Part shown: positions 62,001 to 64,000 of the stretch, piece by piece
Layout: each line of letters starts with the position of its first letter
How positions within the stretch are numbered: the stretch's first letter is position 1
Assembly (NCBI GenBank): GCA_049511415.1
Contig: JBEKYC010000014.1
Span: 1 to 64,000, forward strand
Source: Bog-159 sp049511415
GTDB lineage: Bacteria > Acidobacteriota > Terriglobia > Bryobacterales > Bryobacteraceae
Length of the DNA: 64,000 nt
Direction: 5' to 3'
Program-made: the position numbers and the translations under genes
The notes under the pieces: model-generated
What the model saw: only the letters and a program-made list of their open reading frames with translations
What the model was told of the DNA's origin: nothing
The model's database searches: none

Positions 62001-63944
62001 TTATTGATAGGTGATTGAGGTCACCGGAATCGCAGACATCTGCGGATAGTAAACGTACACGTTGGGGCTTGGCGCCGCTACACACTCCAAGGTGATCGTT
62101 GTAGTGGTGGTCAAGGTGGCGTACGTCATTAGGGGGATCGTGGCCAACCAGATGCCGACAGTGCTGTTGTCGGTGTTGAGGTCCGCCTGGCCGTACGCTC
62201 CGGTGATGGGGCCGCCTACAAGCTCGCACAGAGTCTCCACGGTTGAGAGAGTGTTGAAATTGGCCATCACGGCACTCGCGTGAATCAGATAGTTGCCGGC
62301 GGGAAGACTGAGTGTCCCGATGGTGTAGTAGGTGTCGCTCTCGGTGATGCTTATAGGCGTCCCGTTCGAGTTGGGAGCATTGTAATAGAGAGTTACCGGT
62401 CCGGCCGGGCCTTGCGGGCCGGTGGCGCCCGTCGCGCCCGTTGCACCGGTAGCTCCAGTGGCACCCTGCGGTCCGCTTGCACCGGTAGGACCTTGCGGGC
62501 CAGTTGGACCGGCGGGACCGGTCGAACCGGCAGCTCCGGTCGAGCCGATACTAGCCACCAGGCTCCAATCGGGGGAACTGCCGGACGGTGTATTGCCTGT
62601 ATTGCTGCCAGCCAGGCTGATGTAACTCGATCCGTTATAGCTGACGCCGTCGTTGAGGTTATACGCGTGGGAACCGCTCCAGGCGCCCTGCCAGGTCATG
62701 CCTTGCGGACCGGTGGCGCCGGTGGGACCCGTCGCGCCCTGCGGACCTGGCAGTCCAGTCAGGCCCATCGGACCGGTGGCGCCGGTGGCGCCGGTGGCAC
62801 CGGTAGCGCCTTGCGGTCCTTGTGGACCGGTTGGCCCCGAGGGACCTTGCGACCCGGTGGCGCCCGTTGCGCCGGCCGCTCCGGCAGGACCGGCTGCGCC
62901 AATGCTGGCGACCAGGCTCCAGACTGCGCCGTTCGTTCCCGGCTGAGAGCCGGTGTTATTGCCAATCAGGCTGATGTAAGACGAACCATCGTAACTGACC
63001 GCGTCGTTCTGGTTGTAAGTAGCGGATAGGTTCCAGGGACCCTGCCACGTGAGGCCTTGCGGACCGGTGGCGCCGGTGGGGCCGGCCGGTCCCGTCGCGC
63101 CCAGTGGTCCCTGCGGACCGGTCAGGCCCATCGGGCCAGTCGCTCCCGGCGCGCCTTGCGGTCCTGGCACTCCTTGCGGGCCTTGTGGACCCGTGGGTCC
63201 GGCCGCCCCGGCGGCTCCCGCCGGTCCGGCTGCGCCTATGCTGGCGACGATGCTCCATGCGGAAGCAGCCGTGTCCGGCTCGTTGGAGGTGTTATTGGGA
63301 ATCAGGCTGATGTACGACGATCCGTTGTAGCTCACGGCGTCGTTTTGGTTGTAAGTGGCCGATATGTTCCAGGCGCCCTGCCAGGTGAGGCCTTGCGGAC
63401 CGGTAGAGCCGGTGGGTCCGGCCGGCCCCGTGGTGCCTTGTGGTCCCTGCGGACCGGTCAAACCCATCGGGCCAGTCGCTCCCGTAGCACCTGCAGGGCC
63501 TTGCGGACCTAAAGGACCTTGCGGTCCGGCGGGACCCTCGGGCCCGGCCGCCCCAATGGTGGCGTCGAAACTGGTTGCCAAATCCGACACATTGTTCTTC
63601 ACCGTCAGAGTGTACGAGCCCGCCGGGACATTGGCCGGAAGCAGCGCCGTAATAGCGGTCTGTGTATAGCTGACGATCGTCAGCGTCGTTGCGCTTAGCG
63701 TGACACTCGGAGTGATGCTGCCGAAGTAGTCGCCCTCGATGGTGATCGTGGGTGGATTCGGGGTGTAATTCGTCGTCGTGGCATCGATAACCGGCGCGTG
63801 CGCGGCCCGCGCCGGTGCGGCAGCCAGCATGTAAAGGCTGGCCAGTATCGCCAGGCAGGCTATAACCCGGCTGTTACGCAGCCACTGGATACATTCAGGC
63901 ACCCAGTGGGCGAGAAATGTGGCGTCCAATCCTTGTCCTATCAT
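62001..63944 (-). CDS. Collagen-like modular surface protein with IPT/TIG and carbohydrate-binding-like modules
   Basis: 647 residues from the ATG at 63944, with GGAGG five bases upstream; a TTG at 63959 is also in frame. Residues about 30-50 are the signal or membrane segment. An IPT/TIG domain follows (VIDATTTNYTPNPPTITIEG, DYFG). Then four collagen-like Gly-X-Y tracts alternate with three copies of a 50-residue module starting GLTWQGAWN or GMTWQGAWS and containing DAVSYNGSSYISL, which resembles a chitin-type (CBM5/12) binding module. The last 130 residues are a C1q/TNF-like beta domain candidate (PAGNYLIHASAVMANF). Probably a trimeric fibre on the cell surface that binds polysaccharide. 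Confidence 0.82.
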   Translation of the reverse strand: MIGQGLDATFLAHWVPECIQWLRNSRVIACLAILASLYMLAAAPARAAHAPVIDATTTNYTPNPPTITIEGDYFGSITPSVTLSATTLTIVSYTQTAITALLPANVPAGSYTLTVKNNVSDLATSFDATIGAAGPEGPAGPQGPLGPQGPAGATGATGPMGLTGPQGPQGTTGPAGPTGSTGPQGLTWQGAWNISATYNQNDAVSYNGSSYISLIPNNTSNEPDTAASAWSIVASIGAAGPAGAAGAAGPTGPQGPQGVPGPQGAPGATGPMGLTGPQGPLGATGPAGPTGATGPQGLTWQGPWNLSATYNQNDAVSYDGSSYISLIGNNTGSQPGTNGAVWSLVASIGAAGPAGAAGATGATGSQGPSGPTGPQGPQGATGATGATGATGPMGLTGLPGPQGATGPTGATGPQGMTWQGAWSGSHAYNLNDGVSYNGSSYISLAGSNTGNTPSGSSPDWSLVASIGSTGAAGSTGPAGPTGPQGPTGASGPQGATGATGATGATGATGPQGPAGPVTLYYNAPNSNGTPISITESDTYYTIGTLSLPAGNYLIHASAVMANFNTLSTVETLCELVGGPITGAYGQADLNTDNSTVGIWLATIPLMTYATLTTTTTITLECVAAPSPNVYVYYPQMSAIPVTSITYQ

Positions 63945-64000
63945 CTGTTCCTCCGTCAATTCGTGAGGCCCGGACCGCGGCGAATTGCGGAAGGGCCTCC

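Noticed and set aside
62400..63560. Periodic repeats that resemble a CRISPR-like or satellite array
   Set aside because: The period follows Gly-X-Y codons and 50-residue protein modules in one open frame; there are no conserved repeats with unique spacers.

Overview
The window looks like chromosomal DNA of an acidobacterium of the Solibacter/Bryobacter type. The basis is its gene content. There are four proteins of family types described mainly from that group: three carry the TIGR03437 (Solibacter C-terminal) domain and one is a GloVer-repeat protein. There are also three TIGR03436 'VWFA-related Acidobacterial' genes (one broken), two very large Oar-like TonB-dependent receptors with an N-terminal carboxypeptidase-regulatory domain, a PadR/ADOP permease pair, and a PEP-CTERM protein. 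The DNA is GC-rich, so most long antisense frames are shadows. No rRNA, tRNA or CRISPR array was seen.

Layout. 1-7.5 kb: a membrane fatty-acid hydroxylase/sterol desaturase (cut by the left edge), a GloVer protein, a 1.3-kilo-residue receptor and a secreted hydrolase-like protein, all on the minus strand. 7.5-11.6 kb: a tandem pair of PstS-like secreted binding proteins, the upstream one closed by a clear terminator. 12.3-18.2 kb: two secreted TIGR03437 proteins. 18.3-24.2 kb: biotin carboxylase plus biotin carrier, a decayed toxin-antitoxin pair, a formylglycine-generating-enzyme remnant, a DnaC-like ATPase and a secreted glycosidase-like protein. 24.3-29.6 kb: two VWFA-type genes, the first broken by an internal deletion, and a third TIGR03437 protein.

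29.7-38 kb is the most coherent system. A sigma-54 activator with a cysteine-clustered PAS domain is divergent from a seven-gene cytochrome operon. The operon encodes a small monohaem cytochrome, a degenerate receiver-like protein, a duplicated CX2CX8CX7C protein, a small membrane protein, a nonahaem cytochrome c fused to cytochrome b (CbcL-like architecture), a hexahaem NapC/NirT protein with one CX3CH site, and a tandem universal stress protein. A near-consensus -24/-12 promoter lies just ahead of the first gene. A hemD-like gene and a GAF gene converge on the operon. I infer a redox-regulated quinol-to-periplasm electron-transfer module; its terminal acceptor is not in the window.

38-64 kb: a ferredoxin-reductase remnant, an MFS transporter, an arylsulfotransferase fused to Ig and FG-GAP repeats, a second receptor, a patch of decayed elements (inverted repeat, IS1380 remnant, AAA-ATPase remnant) around a HAF-like repeat protein, an ADOP permease with its PadR regulator, a PEP-CTERM protein, an Hsp70/DUF3731 protein, a lipoprotein esterase and a TPR/FlgO regulator. 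It ends with two neighbours that share a C-terminal domain (one a VWFA protein) and a collagen-like modular surface protein. At least seven recognisable decayed genes are scattered through the window.
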